A stretch of 13,943 bases of DNA from an uncultured Oscillospiraceae bacterium (GCA_910578575.1 CAJTQP010000063.1:1-13943); one strand, 5' to 3'. Shown: positions 1-5,770, counted from the stretch's first letter. Notes: a model not told the origin generated them from the sequence alone. A program made the numbers and translations.

Positions 1-1146
1 CACCGCCGCCGCCATGGCGATGCGGTGGTCCCCCTGGGCGTCCACCTGGCCGCCGGGGAGACTGGGCTTGCCCTGGATCACCAGGCCGTCCGCCGTCTCC
101 TCCACCTGGCCCCCCAGGGCGTTGAGGGTCTGGGCGGTGGTGGTGAGGCGGTCGGACTCCTTCAGGCGCAGCCGGGCGGCGTTGACGATCCGTGTTTCCC
201 CTGGAATCAGGGCAGCAGTAGCTGCCAACACCGGCACCAGGTCGGGGATGTTCCGGGCGTCGATCTCCACCGGGTGCAGGGGGGCGGGGCTGGCTTGGAG
301 GGTATCCCCGGTCCAGCCCACGCTGCCGCCCATGGCGCGGAGTACCTGGCACACAGCCCGGTCCCCTTGCAGGGAGTCCGGGTCCAGGCCGGTGAGGGTC
401 ACCCCGGTCCCGGCCAGCACCCCCATGCACAGCCAGGGGGCGGCGTTGGACCAGTCCCCCTCCACGGGGGCGGTGCCGGGGCTGTGGAAGCCCTGGGGGG
501 GGAGAGTGAAGTGCCAGGCCTTCTGTTCCGGGGTCAGGCCGAAGGCGGACAGGGCCCGGAGGGTCATGGCGATGTATCCGGCGGACTCCACCGTCCCGGT
601 GACGGTCAAGCTACTCTCTGCTCCCAGCAGGGGCAGGGCCAGGAATAGGCCGGAGATGAACTGGGAGGACACGTCCCCTGGCAGGGTGAACTGCCCCGGC
701 TGCAACTGGCCGGAGATGGTCAGGCAGTCCGGGGCCTGGGTGATGGTGCAGCCCTGGGCCTGGAGCTGGCTAACCAGGGGTTCCATGGGCCGTTGGCCCA
801 GGCGGCCTTTTAATTGGAAGGCCGCCGTCACCCCCAACGCCCCCGCCACCGGCAGGAGGAAGCGCAGGGTGGAGCCGCTCTCCCCACAGGGGAGGGTACA
901 GCGCCGGGGGCCTGCGCTTCGGTCCAGGGGGGTCACCTGGAAGCCCTGGGCGTCCCGCTGGATCTCCGCCCCCAACGCCCGCAGGCAGGCGGCGGTGGCG
1001 TCGATGTCCTGGGAACTCTGGGGGCAGGGGATGGTGGTGGGGGTATCCGCCAGGGCGGCGCAGATCAGCAGCCGGTGGGCGGCGGACTTGGAGGGGATGG
1101 CGGGGAGCTTCCCGGCGGCGTGGCCGGGGTGGATGGTGACGGTCAT
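1..1146 (-). CDS. aroA: 3-phosphoshikimate 1-carboxyvinyltransferase (EPSP synthase), 3' end cut by window edge
   Basis: Joins shikimate-3-phosphate and phosphoenolpyruvate to give EPSP, the sixth shikimate-pathway step, in the cytoplasm. The frame stays open from the ATG at 1146 to base 1 (382 codons). The family is usually about 425-430 residues, so roughly 45 C-terminal residues lie outside the window. Visible motifs: SKSAAHR near the N-terminus (K20, S21, R25 for shikimate-3-phosphate), GESGSTLRF at 88-96 (the PEP/phosphate loop), a LKESDRL segment, and GDHRIAMA close to the left edge. The PEP loop is the ESGSTLR type rather than the GNAGTAMR of enterobacterial enzymes. The start ATG overlaps the aroB stop (ATGA), so translation is probably coupled. 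It is the last gene of the operon inside the window; more aro genes may follow to the left. Confidence 0.95.
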   Translation of the reverse strand, partial: MTVTIHPGHAAGKLPAIPSKSAAHRLLICAALADTPTTIPCPQSSQDIDATAACLRALGAEIQRDAQGFQVTPLDRSAGPRRCTLPCGESGSTLRFLLPVAGALGVTAAFQLKGRLGQRPMEPLVSQLQAQGCTITQAPDCLTISGQLQPGQFTLPGDVSSQFISGLFLALPLLGAESSLTVTGTVESAGYIAMTLRALSAFGLTPEQKAWHFTLPPQGFHSPGTAPVEGDWSNAAPWLCMGVLAGTGVTLTGLDPDSLQGDRAVCQVLRAMGGSVGWTGDTLQASPAPLHPVEIDARNIPDLVPVLAATAALIPGETRIVNAARLRLKESDRLTTTAQTLNALGGQVEETADGLVIQGKPSLPGGQVDAQGDHRIAMAAAV

Positions 1147-2198
1147 GCTTGTAACCCCCGTTCGATCCAGCCAAGAAGCGCCTTCACGGGGATGCTGTGG
1201 AGGCGGCTCTCCCCCCAGGCGGTGGGAATCACCAGGCTGAGCTTGTCCCCGCTGCGCTTCTTGTCAGACAGTGTTTTGGTATAAAGTTCCTGGGCGCTAT
1301 ACTGGGTGGTCTGGGGCAGGTGGTACCGGTCCAAGAGGGCCTGGAGCCGGGGCAGGACCTCCGGCGGGCACAGGCCGTAACGAATCGCGGCGCGGGTGAT
1401 GAGCACCATGCCGATGGCCACCGCCTTGCCGTGGGAGACGGCGTAGTGGCTACAGGCCTCCACCCCGTGGCCCAAGGTGTGGCCCAGGTTCAGCAGCTGC
1501 CGGGCCCCGGTGTCGAACTCGTCCGCTTCCACCAGACGGCCCTTCTGGGCCACACAGCGGGCGATCACGGTCTCCACGTCCAGGGGGCCGGGGGCCTCTA
1601 GGAGATCCAATAGGGCCGGGTCCCCGATGAGGCCGTATTTGATGACCTCGGCGCAGCCGTCGGCAAAGTCCTCTGGGGGGAGGGTGTCCAGGAGGGTGGG
1701 GTCACACAGGACGGCCTTGGGCTGGTAGAAGGCCCCGGCCAGGTTCTTCCCGGCCTGTAGGTCGATGGCGGTCTTGCCCCCCACGGAGGCGTCCACCGCC
1801 GCCAAGAGGGTGGTGGGCAGCTGCAAGAAGGCGATGCCCCGGAGGAAGGTGGCGGCGGCGAAGCCAGTCAAATCTCCCACCACCCCGCCGCCTAGGGCCA
1901 CTAAGCCGTCGGCGCGGGTGATGTGGTGCTCAGCCAAGAACTCCAGGAGTTCCAGGTAGGTTTTCCCGTTTTTGGAGGCCTCCCCGGCGGGAAAGACGAA
2001 GCTGACCACCTGGAACCCCGCCGCCTGGAGGCTGGCGGTGCAGCGGTCCAGGTAGAGGGGGGCCACGTTGCTGTCGGAGACCACGGCGGCGGTGGGGCCG
2101 GTCCAGAGGGCGCGGGCCCGTTCCCCCACTTGGTCCAGCAGACCGGGGCCGATGTGGACCTGGTAGGGCTGGGAGGCGTGGATGTCCACGGTGGTCAT
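1143..2198 (-). CDS. aroB: 3-dehydroquinate synthase
   Basis: Converts DAHP to 3-dehydroquinate, the second shikimate step, using NAD and a divalent metal. Length is 351 residues, normal for the family. Motifs seen: GGGVVGDLTGF at 103-113 (NAD binding), PTTLLAAVDASVGGKTA at 128-144, AEVIKYG with E184, NLGHTLGH with H240, and SHGKAVAIGM with H256. E184, H240 and H256 are the expected metal ligands by family homology. The frame is open further upstream to 2363, but the homologous N-terminus begins at the ATG at 2198. That ATG overlaps the tyrA stop by four bases (ATGA). It lies third in the aroF-tyrA-aroB-aroA operon. Confidence 0.96.
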   Translation of the reverse strand: MTTVDIHASQPYQVHIGPGLLDQVGERARALWTGPTAAVVSDSNVAPLYLDRCTASLQAAGFQVVSFVFPAGEASKNGKTYLELLEFLAEHHITRADGLVALGGGVVGDLTGFAAATFLRGIAFLQLPTTLLAAVDASVGGKTAIDLQAGKNLAGAFYQPKAVLCDPTLLDTLPPEDFADGCAEVIKYGLIGDPALLDLLEAPGPLDVETVIARCVAQKGRLVEADEFDTGARQLLNLGHTLGHGVEACSHYAVSHGKAVAIGMVLITRAAIRYGLCPPEVLPRLQALLDRYHLPQTTQYSAQELYTKTLSDKKRSGDKLSLVIPTAWGESRLHSIPVKALLGWIERGLQA

Positions 2199-3031
2199 AC
2201 CCCGTCCACCTCCTCCTTGATTTGGCGGCCCTCCTCCAAAAGCTGGCGCAGGGCATCGAAGTCCCCGGCCTCCATGGCGGCTTTGTACCGGTTCAGGTTC
2301 TGGATGAGGGTGTCCAGCTCGAAGAGCAGGTTGTCCTTGTTCTCCAGAAAGAGCTCCGCCCACATGGCGGGGTTCAGCCAGGCCACGCGGGTCAGGTCCC
2401 GGTAGCTCCCGGCGGAGAAGCCGCTGTGGTTCCGGGCGGTGGGGCTCTTGATATAGGCGTTGGAGATCACATGGGCCATCTGGGAGGTGAAGGCGATGCG
2501 CTGGTCGTGGGCCTGGGCGGTGGTGATGGAGATGTGGCCGAACCCCACCGGGGCGAGGAGTTGCTTTGCCCGGTCCAGGAGGCGGATGTCGTCGAACACC
2601 GGGGGCACCAGCACCATGGGGGCCCCGTCGAAGAGGTCCGGCTGGCTATATTTGAAGCCGGAGAAGTGGGTGCCCGCCATGGGGTGGCCCCCCAAGAAAG
2701 TAAGGCCGTACTGCTCCGCCAGGGGGAACACCTCCCGGCAGACCTTTTCTTTGGTCCCGGCGCAGTCGATGACCATGGTGTCTTTGCTGAGCAGGGGGGC
2801 CAGGCGCTGCATGTGTTCCACCACCGCCTCCGGGTAGGTGGCCAGGAGCAGCAGGTCCAGGCCGGGGAGGTCCTGGTCCTCCAGGGGGGCGTGGATGGCC
2901 TGGGCGATTTCGGCAAACTCCGTGATGGAGCGGTCCGCGTCCCAGCCCAGGACGGTGATGCTCTCGTCCCGGCGGTAGGCCTTGGCTAAGGAACCGCCGA
3001 TGAGGCCCAAGCCGATGATGCCGACTCTCAT
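2195..3031 (-). CDS. tyrA: prephenate dehydrogenase
   Basis: Oxidatively decarboxylates prephenate to 4-hydroxyphenylpyruvate for tyrosine synthesis. 278 residues. The N-terminus is a Rossmann fold with GLGLIGGS at 7-14 and an acidic residue after strand beta-2 (GWDAD, 29-33), suggesting NAD rather than NADP. The catalytic segment GGHPMAGTHFSGF (114-126) carries H116. GSYRDLTRVAWLNPAMW (208-224) supplies the substrate-binding arginines. No C-terminal ACT domain is present, so allosteric tyrosine inhibition through ACT is not expected. The ATG at 3031 is chosen because it starts directly with the nucleotide-binding strand MRVGIIG and overlaps the aroF stop (ATGA). A tyrosine-specific enzyme inside a general shikimate operon fits the tyrosine and phenylalanine codons in the upstream leader peptide. 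Confidence 0.95.
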   Translation of the reverse strand: MRVGIIGLGLIGGSLAKAYRRDESITVLGWDADRSITEFAEIAQAIHAPLEDQDLPGLDLLLLATYPEAVVEHMQRLAPLLSKDTMVIDCAGTKEKVCREVFPLAEQYGLTFLGGHPMAGTHFSGFKYSQPDLFDGAPMVLVPPVFDDIRLLDRAKQLLAPVGFGHISITTAQAHDQRIAFTSQMAHVISNAYIKSPTARNHSGFSAGSYRDLTRVAWLNPAMWAELFLENKDNLLFELDTLIQNLNRYKAAMEAGDFDALRQLLEEGRQIKEEVDGV

Positions 3032-4035
3032 GGCTCCATCGCCTCCCGGATGCGGAAGAGCTTCTTCGCCGTGGCGGCGAAGGCCTCCGGGGTCAGGGAC
3101 TGGGCCCCGTCGCACAGGGCGTGGGGCGGGTCGTTGTGGACCTCGATCATCAGCCCGTCGGCTCCGGCGGCCACGGCGGCCATGGCCATGGGCTCCACCA
3201 GGTCCGCGTGGCCGGTGGCGTGGCTGGGGTCCACCACCACGGGCAGGTGGGTGAGCTTTTTCAAAACGGGGATGGCGGAGAGGTCCAGGGTGTTGCGGGT
3301 GTAGGTGGACTCATAGGTGCGGATGCCCCGCTCGCAGAGGATCACGTCCTCGTTGCCGTTGGCCATGATATACTCCGCGCTCATGAGCAGCTCCTTGATG
3401 GTCCCTGCCAGGCCCCGTTTCAGGAGGATGGGCTTCTTGGTCTTGCCCAGCTCCTTGAGCATGTCAAAGTTCTGGGTGTTCCGGGCCCCCACCTGGATCA
3501 CGTCCACCTCTTCAAAGAGGTCCAGGTTGCGGATGTCCATGAGCTCGGTGACGATGGGCAGGCCGGTGGCTTTCTTGGCCTCCAGCAGCAGGCGGATGCC
3601 CTCCGCCCCCAGGCCCTGGAAGTCGTAGGGAGAGGTGCGGGGCTTGAAGGCGCCCCCCCGGAGGAAGTGGGCCCCGGCGGCCTTCACCTGCTGGGCCACG
3701 TAGATGATCTGCTCCTCGGTCTCCACGGAGCAGGGCCCGGCGATGAGGGCGAAGTGGCCCCGGCCGATGGCGGCGGAGCCAGCCTGGATCTCGGAGCTGT
3801 CCGGGTGGAACTGGCGGTTCACCGCCTTGAAGGGGTCGGAGACCCGCGTGACGCTCTCCACGATGTCCAGGCTCTGGATCATCTCCATGTCTACCTTGGC
3901 GGTGTTGCCGATGAGGCCCAGGACCGTCTGGAACTCTCCCTGGGAGACGTGGACCCCCAGGCCCTGTTCCTTGAGCCAGTGGATGAGGTGCTCCACCCGT
4001 TCGGGGGAGGCGTTGGGTTTTAAGACTGCGATCAT
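3028..4035 (-). CDS. aroF: 3-deoxy-7-phosphoheptulonate (DAHP) synthase, type I-beta with N-terminal regulatory domain
   Basis: First committed step of the shikimate pathway, condensing PEP and erythrose-4-phosphate. 335 residues. Residues 1-80 form a ferredoxin-like domain of the Thermotoga type (MIAVLKPNAS start), which in that family carries feedback inhibition by Tyr/Phe. The barrel follows: GPCSVE with C102, GAFKPRTSPYDFQG (128-141) for substrate phosphates, VDPSHATGHAD with H272, and IEVHNDP with E298 then D309. These four positions agree with the metal ligands I recall for the Thermotoga maritima enzyme. The ATG at 4035 is preceded by AAAGGAGT. The frame is open upstream but has no family similarity there. 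First structural gene of the operon, downstream of a predicted attenuator. Confidence 0.96.
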   Translation of the reverse strand: MIAVLKPNASPERVEHLIHWLKEQGLGVHVSQGEFQTVLGLIGNTAKVDMEMIQSLDIVESVTRVSDPFKAVNRQFHPDSSEIQAGSAAIGRGHFALIAGPCSVETEEQIIYVAQQVKAAGAHFLRGGAFKPRTSPYDFQGLGAEGIRLLLEAKKATGLPIVTELMDIRNLDLFEEVDVIQVGARNTQNFDMLKELGKTKKPILLKRGLAGTIKELLMSAEYIMANGNEDVILCERGIRTYESTYTRNTLDLSAIPVLKKLTHLPVVVDPSHATGHADLVEPMAMAAVAAGADGLMIEVHNDPPHALCDGAQSLTPEAFAATAKKLFRIREAMEP

Positions 4036-4085
4036 GGTGCTTGACTCCTTTCGTTGGTCATTGCCGCTTCCGTCTGGGCGGCGGG

Positions 4086-4128
4086 AAATAGAAAAAGCGC
4101 CCCACAGAACGGAATCTGTGTGGCGCTT
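4086..4128 (-). terminator. intrinsic terminator (attenuator) in the aroF leader
   Basis: Reading the minus strand, arm 1 (4128-4116) and arm 2 (4107-4095) form a 13-position stem with one mismatch, an 8-base loop (4115-4108) and a T-rich tail TTTTTCTATTT. It lies about 50 bases before the aroF ATG and after the leader peptide stop, so by default it would stop transcription before the operon. The stem and tail are seen directly; the attenuation role is inferred from position. Confidence 0.85.
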
Positions 4129-4159
4129 GCATTTCTTCCAAGAATGAACAAAGAAAGCG
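4124..4159 (-). promoter_or_regulatory. candidate antiterminator pairing
   Basis: On the minus strand CGCTTTCTT (4159-4151) can pair with AAGAAA (4137-4132) plus GCG (4126-4124), leaving TGCAA bulged. This takes bases from arm 1 of the terminator (4128-4116), so the two folds exclude each other. The pairing was found by eye; no energy was calculated, and the switch that favours one fold is not resolved. Confidence 0.4.
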
Positions 4160-4186
4160 ATGGTGTTTTTCCAGCACAAATTGCCA

Positions 4187-4261
4187 TTACCTTATTCCCT
4201 TGTGGGTGATAAAGTAACGGTAGGCGAAGAAGCGGTTCATGCTGGTGCCGGTGAACTTCAT
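4187..4261 (-). CDS. Phe/Tyr-rich leader peptide of the aroF operon
   Basis: A 24-codon open frame between the promoter and the terminator. Shine-Dalgarno GAAAGGA (4277-4271) sits nine bases before the ATG at 4261, and the stop is TAA at 4189-4187. Six of 24 residues are Phe or Tyr (F3, F11, F12, Y14, Y16, F17), with a dense core FFAYRYF. That is the composition expected of a ribosome-stalling attenuator for genes feeding phenylalanine and tyrosine, as in the pheA and pheS leaders of enterobacteria. A longer in-frame-shifted alternative, ATG at 4271, reads 79 codons into the aroF start but has no aromatic bias and is less likely. No ortholog is known to me. Confidence 0.75.
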   Translation of the reverse strand: MKFTGTSMNRFFAYRYFITHKGIR

Positions 4262-4292
4262 GGCGGGCCATCCTTTCGGTTTATTCGGATAA

Positions 4293-4321
4293 AGTGTAGC
4301 ACGCTTTGCGGGGGTTGTCAA
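4293..4321 (-). promoter_or_regulatory. sigma-A promoter of the aroF-tyrA-aroB-aroA operon
   Basis: TTGACA (4321-4316), a 17-base spacer, and TACACT (4298-4293) on the minus strand. Transcription would start near 4286, giving about 250 bases of leader before aroF. The -35 box overlaps the stop codon of the decayed toxin reading frame. Confidence 0.85.
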
Positions 4322-4724
4322 GGGGTTTTTTCGGGGGGAGCGGAATCAAAAGACAGCATCAACTGCTGCTCTATCTCTAGCACATTAGGGTAGATCAGCC
4401 TGCTGCCCCGGCGCTGCAATGCCAGAACACGCTTCGCGTGACGCAGGAGCTGTGCTTCGAGCGCACCGCTTATCCGCACAGGAATGTTGGCGTTGCGGTC
4501 TATGTATTCCTCTTTTATATAATCCGTTGTGACTGGAAACATGTTTTGGAGCAAAAAAGCCTTTTCCCGGCCCAAGACTTCGCCAAATAAGAGGGTGTCG
4601 CAGCGTCCCTCCAGGCATAAAAGCATGGCCGGTCGTGAGACGGGCCTTTGTTTTGCATCAGATATGGGTCGGGGAAATCGTGGAAAAATTCGTCTTTTAT
4701 AAAATAAAAATGTCCTGTATTCAT
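4318..4724 (-). pseudogene. decayed type III toxin-antitoxin toxin (CptN/ToxN-like), frameshifted with internal deletion
   Basis: Two minus-strand frames together look like one gene. The first starts at ATG 4724 with GGAG at 4734-4731, reads MNTGHFYFIKDEFF through RPCFYAWRDA, then degenerates and stops at 4515. The second frame carries the rest: GRCDTLLFGEVLGREKAFLL, QNMFPVTTDYIKEEYIDR and a RHAKRVLALQRRG segment, ending at 4318. The crossover is near 4600. Joined, about 140 residues remain where I expect about 155-170, so some 20-30 residues were lost along with the frame. I recall the two halves as typical of CptN/ToxN-like endoribonuclease toxins; this rests on memory of the family and on the upstream non-coding RNA layout. 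It should be inactive unless a sequencing error is involved. More A+T-rich than the aro operon, consistent with acquisition. Confidence 0.65.
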
Positions 4725-4734
4725 AGGGTGCTCC

Positions 4735-4771
4735 AAAAAGTTAGGCCCTATTCTAAAGAACAGGGCCTAAC
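4735..4771 (-). terminator. terminator between the antitoxin RNA and the toxin relic
   Basis: Minus strand: a 14-pair stem with one G-T pair, arms 4771-4758 and 4753-4740, loop TTTA, then TTTTT (4739-4735). The T-run passes straight into the GGAG ribosome binding site of the toxin frame. A leaky terminator between the antitoxin RNA and the toxin gene is the known design of type III toxin-antitoxin loci. Confidence 0.85.
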
Positions 4772-4851
4772 ATGATTTGTGCCCAGTCTTATTTTAGTTG
4801 CGTCCTGGGAAGCAACAAACATTTGGACTCGACCTTGTTTAGGAGGTTGGC
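4735..4851 (-). ncRNA. candidate type III antitoxin RNA (CptI/ToxI-like)
   Basis: A roughly 115-base transcript predicted from a consensus promoter (4886-4858) to a strong terminator (4771-4735), with no supported open frame, directly upstream of the toxin relic. Type III antitoxins are tandem RNA repeats at exactly this place. A weak repeat is visible: both halves begin CAAC (4849 and 4800, 49 bases apart) and share AAG and CAAAT at similar offsets. The similarity is poor, so the repeats may be diverged or chance. Confidence 0.5.
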
Positions 4852-4857
4852 ACAGTA

Positions 4858-4886
4858 ATTGTACTCCACTCCCCGCCCCCTGTCAA
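4858..4886 (-). promoter_or_regulatory. promoter of the candidate antitoxin RNA
   Basis: TTGACA (4886-4881), 17-base G-rich spacer, TACAAT (4863-4858) on the minus strand; start expected near 4851. Part of the box lies in the 29-base direct repeat described at 4876. Confidence 0.8.
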
Positions 4887-4904
4887 TCGTCTGCTCTGGG
4901 CGGG
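4876..4904. repeat. 29-base direct repeat, copy 1
   Basis: Matches 5684-5712 with a single mismatch (T at 4892, C at 5700), 808 bases apart. It includes the -35 box of the antitoxin RNA promoter. The two copies bracket the brnTA cassette. Confidence 0.9.
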
Positions 4905-4982
4905 CAGGGCATGATTCCCCCAACGGCTCCGTGCAGGCCCCCTGTTGAAAGGAGCGCCCGGTACGGTCAAGTGGGGCGTCTC

Positions 4983-5011
4983 TTGACAAAAGTAATACTT
5001 TTCGTTATACT
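4983..5011 (+). promoter_or_regulatory. brnTA promoter with internal 15-base dyad
   Basis: TTGACA (4983-4988), 17-base spacer, TATACT (5006-5011). The spacer holds a perfect inverted repeat AAAAGTAATACTTTT (4988-5002), and TATACTT at 5006-5012 resembles its right half. BrnA-family antitoxins are known to repress their own operon, so this dyad is the natural candidate operator. The start point falls at about 5018, on or next to the brnT ATG. Confidence 0.8.
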
Positions 5012-5017
5012 TAGAGC

Positions 5018-5305
5018 ATGAAAGCTATGGTTGAAGAAACACTGGTCGAATGGGATGACAACAAAAACCGGATCAATATTCGGAAACACGGGATCAGCTT
5101 CGAGACTGCTGCCTTAGTATTTGCCGATGAGGAGCGGATAGAATACTACGACAAACTGCACAGTCAAGACGAAGATCGTTATGTGGTTCTGGGATGCGTC
5201 CAGGGAATCCTATATGTCGTTTACACCATGCGAGAGGAAGCGGCTCGATTGATCTCCGCCAGAATGGCAACGCCAACAGAAAGGAAACTCTATTATGGAG
5301 AATGA
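5018..5305 (+). CDS. brnT: BrnT family ribonuclease toxin
   Basis: Toxin of a type II toxin-antitoxin pair; characterised BrnT is a RelE-fold ribonuclease that inhibits translation until bound by BrnA. 95 residues, near the family's usual 90-100. Family signature seen: VEWDDNKNRINIRKHGISFE (9-28), then DRYVVLG, a GILYVVYTMRE strand, and a C-terminal RLISARMATPTERKLYY. The ATG at 5018 coincides with the predicted transcription start, so the mRNA may be leaderless; the ATG at 5027 is an alternative and also keeps the whole domain. The gene overlaps brnA by 11 bases. Less GC-rich than the flanking genes, as expected for an acquired module. Confidence 0.93.
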   Translation: MKAMVEETLVEWDDNKNRINIRKHGISFETAALVFADEERIEYYDKLHSQDEDRYVVLGCVQGILYVVYTMREEAARLISARMATPTERKLYYGE

Positions 5306-5618
5306 AACTATGATCCGTACCGTGATCCGTACCGGTCAACAGCCTACGCAAGCGCAGATTCGGGAAATTGAGAAGGCAGCTTCCCTGCCGGTCATGCCCG
5401 ATGAGGACGCACCTGAACTGACCTTGGAGCAGTATGCTGAAATGGCGGAAATTGCGAGAAGCCGCCGTTCTCAGAACGTCAAGCCGGTAATTTCCCTTCG
5501 TATTTCGCCGGAAACTTTAGACAAAGCAAAAGCGACAGGAAAGGGATACACGGGTTTTCTTAGCCGTCTGCTTGACAATGCCATCAACGATCCGCAGATG
5601 GTTTCCAAAAGCCTCTAA
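5295..5618 (+). CDS. brnA: BrnA family antitoxin
   Basis: Antitoxin partner of BrnT; binds the toxin and, through a C-terminal ribbon-helix-helix, the operon promoter. 107 residues from ATG 5295. The C-terminal half VISLRISPETLDKAKATGKG (about 65-84) followed by YTGFLSRLLDNAI is the BrnA signature. The ATG at 5310, with GGAG at 5297-5300, is an equally good start and would give 102 residues. Bases 5311-5334 are two exact copies of TGATCCGTACCG, encoding IRTVIRTG at the N-terminus, probably a small in-frame duplication. Followed by a strong terminator at 5635. Confidence 0.92.
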   Translation: MENETMIRTVIRTGQQPTQAQIREIEKAASLPVMPDEDAPELTLEQYAEMAEIARSRRSQNVKPVISLRISPETLDKAKATGKGYTGFLSRLLDNAINDPQMVSKSL

Positions 5619-5634
5619 CCACTGTTGCCCTATC

Positions 5635-5673
5635 AAAGCCCCGTGGAGCGGTTGCAACGCTCCACGGGGCTTT
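5635..5673 (+). terminator. terminator after brnA
   Basis: Perfect 16-base inverted repeat: left arm 5635-5650, loop GTTGCAA (5651-5657), right arm 5658-5673. The T-run is short (TTTGTCATT), but the stem is long and GC-rich. Confidence 0.85.
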
Positions 5674-5683
5674 GTCATTGTAC

Positions 5684-5712
5684 CCCCCTGTCAATCGTCC
5701 GCTCTGGGCGGG
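5684..5712. repeat. 29-base direct repeat, copy 2
   Basis: Second copy of 4876-4904. Here ATTGTAC (5677-5683) abuts the repeat directly, while in copy 1 eleven extra bases lie between. On the minus strand the -35 and -10 boxes are therefore only six bases apart, so this copy cannot work as a promoter. Confidence 0.9.
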
Positions 5713-5730
5713 GAATGGGAAGGATTTTTC

Positions 5731-5759
5731 TTGACATTCTCGATATTCGAGAATATAAT
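5731..5759 (+). promoter_or_regulatory. consensus promoter of the padR-DUF2812 operon
   Basis: TTGACA (5731-5736), exactly 17 bases, TATAAT (5754-5759): a full-consensus sigma-A promoter. A strong unregulated promoter here would be surprising; the spacer is filled by the palindrome at 5736-5754, which points to tight repression. Confidence 0.92.
5736..5754. promoter_or_regulatory. operator 1, palindrome in the promoter spacer
   Basis: ATTCTCGATATTCGAGAAT is a perfect 19-base inverted repeat between the -35 and -10 boxes. Binding there would block RNA polymerase. The likely binder is the PadR protein encoded immediately downstream (autoregulation, common in this family). Confidence 0.8.
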
Positions 5760-5770
5760 GTCAATAGAAA

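Noticed and set aside
14..1240. Long plus-strand open frames opposite aroA and aroB
   Set aside because: Antisense shadows of GC-rich genes; no family resemblance, low-complexity Gly/Pro/Arg-rich translation, while the minus strand encodes clear AroA and AroB.
3121..4023. 300-codon plus-strand frame opposite aroF
   Set aside because: Translation is rich in Gly, Val, His and Leu without recognisable motifs; the minus strand is a textbook DAHP synthase.
4036..4286. T-box riboswitch in the aroF leader
   Set aside because: Considered because T-boxes often control these genes in Firmicutes, but the TGG-N-ACCGCG core is not found and the leader is short with a translated peptide.
4318..4626. Intact 102-residue protein from ATG 4626
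   Set aside because: The ATG lies inside the other half of the toxin frame and has no ribosome site; the product would lack the family N-terminus, so it is treated as part of a pseudogene.
4858..5712. Insertion sequence or transposon around brnTA
   Set aside because: Direct repeats exist but there is no transposase or integrase, and no terminal inverted repeats; reported only as repeats.
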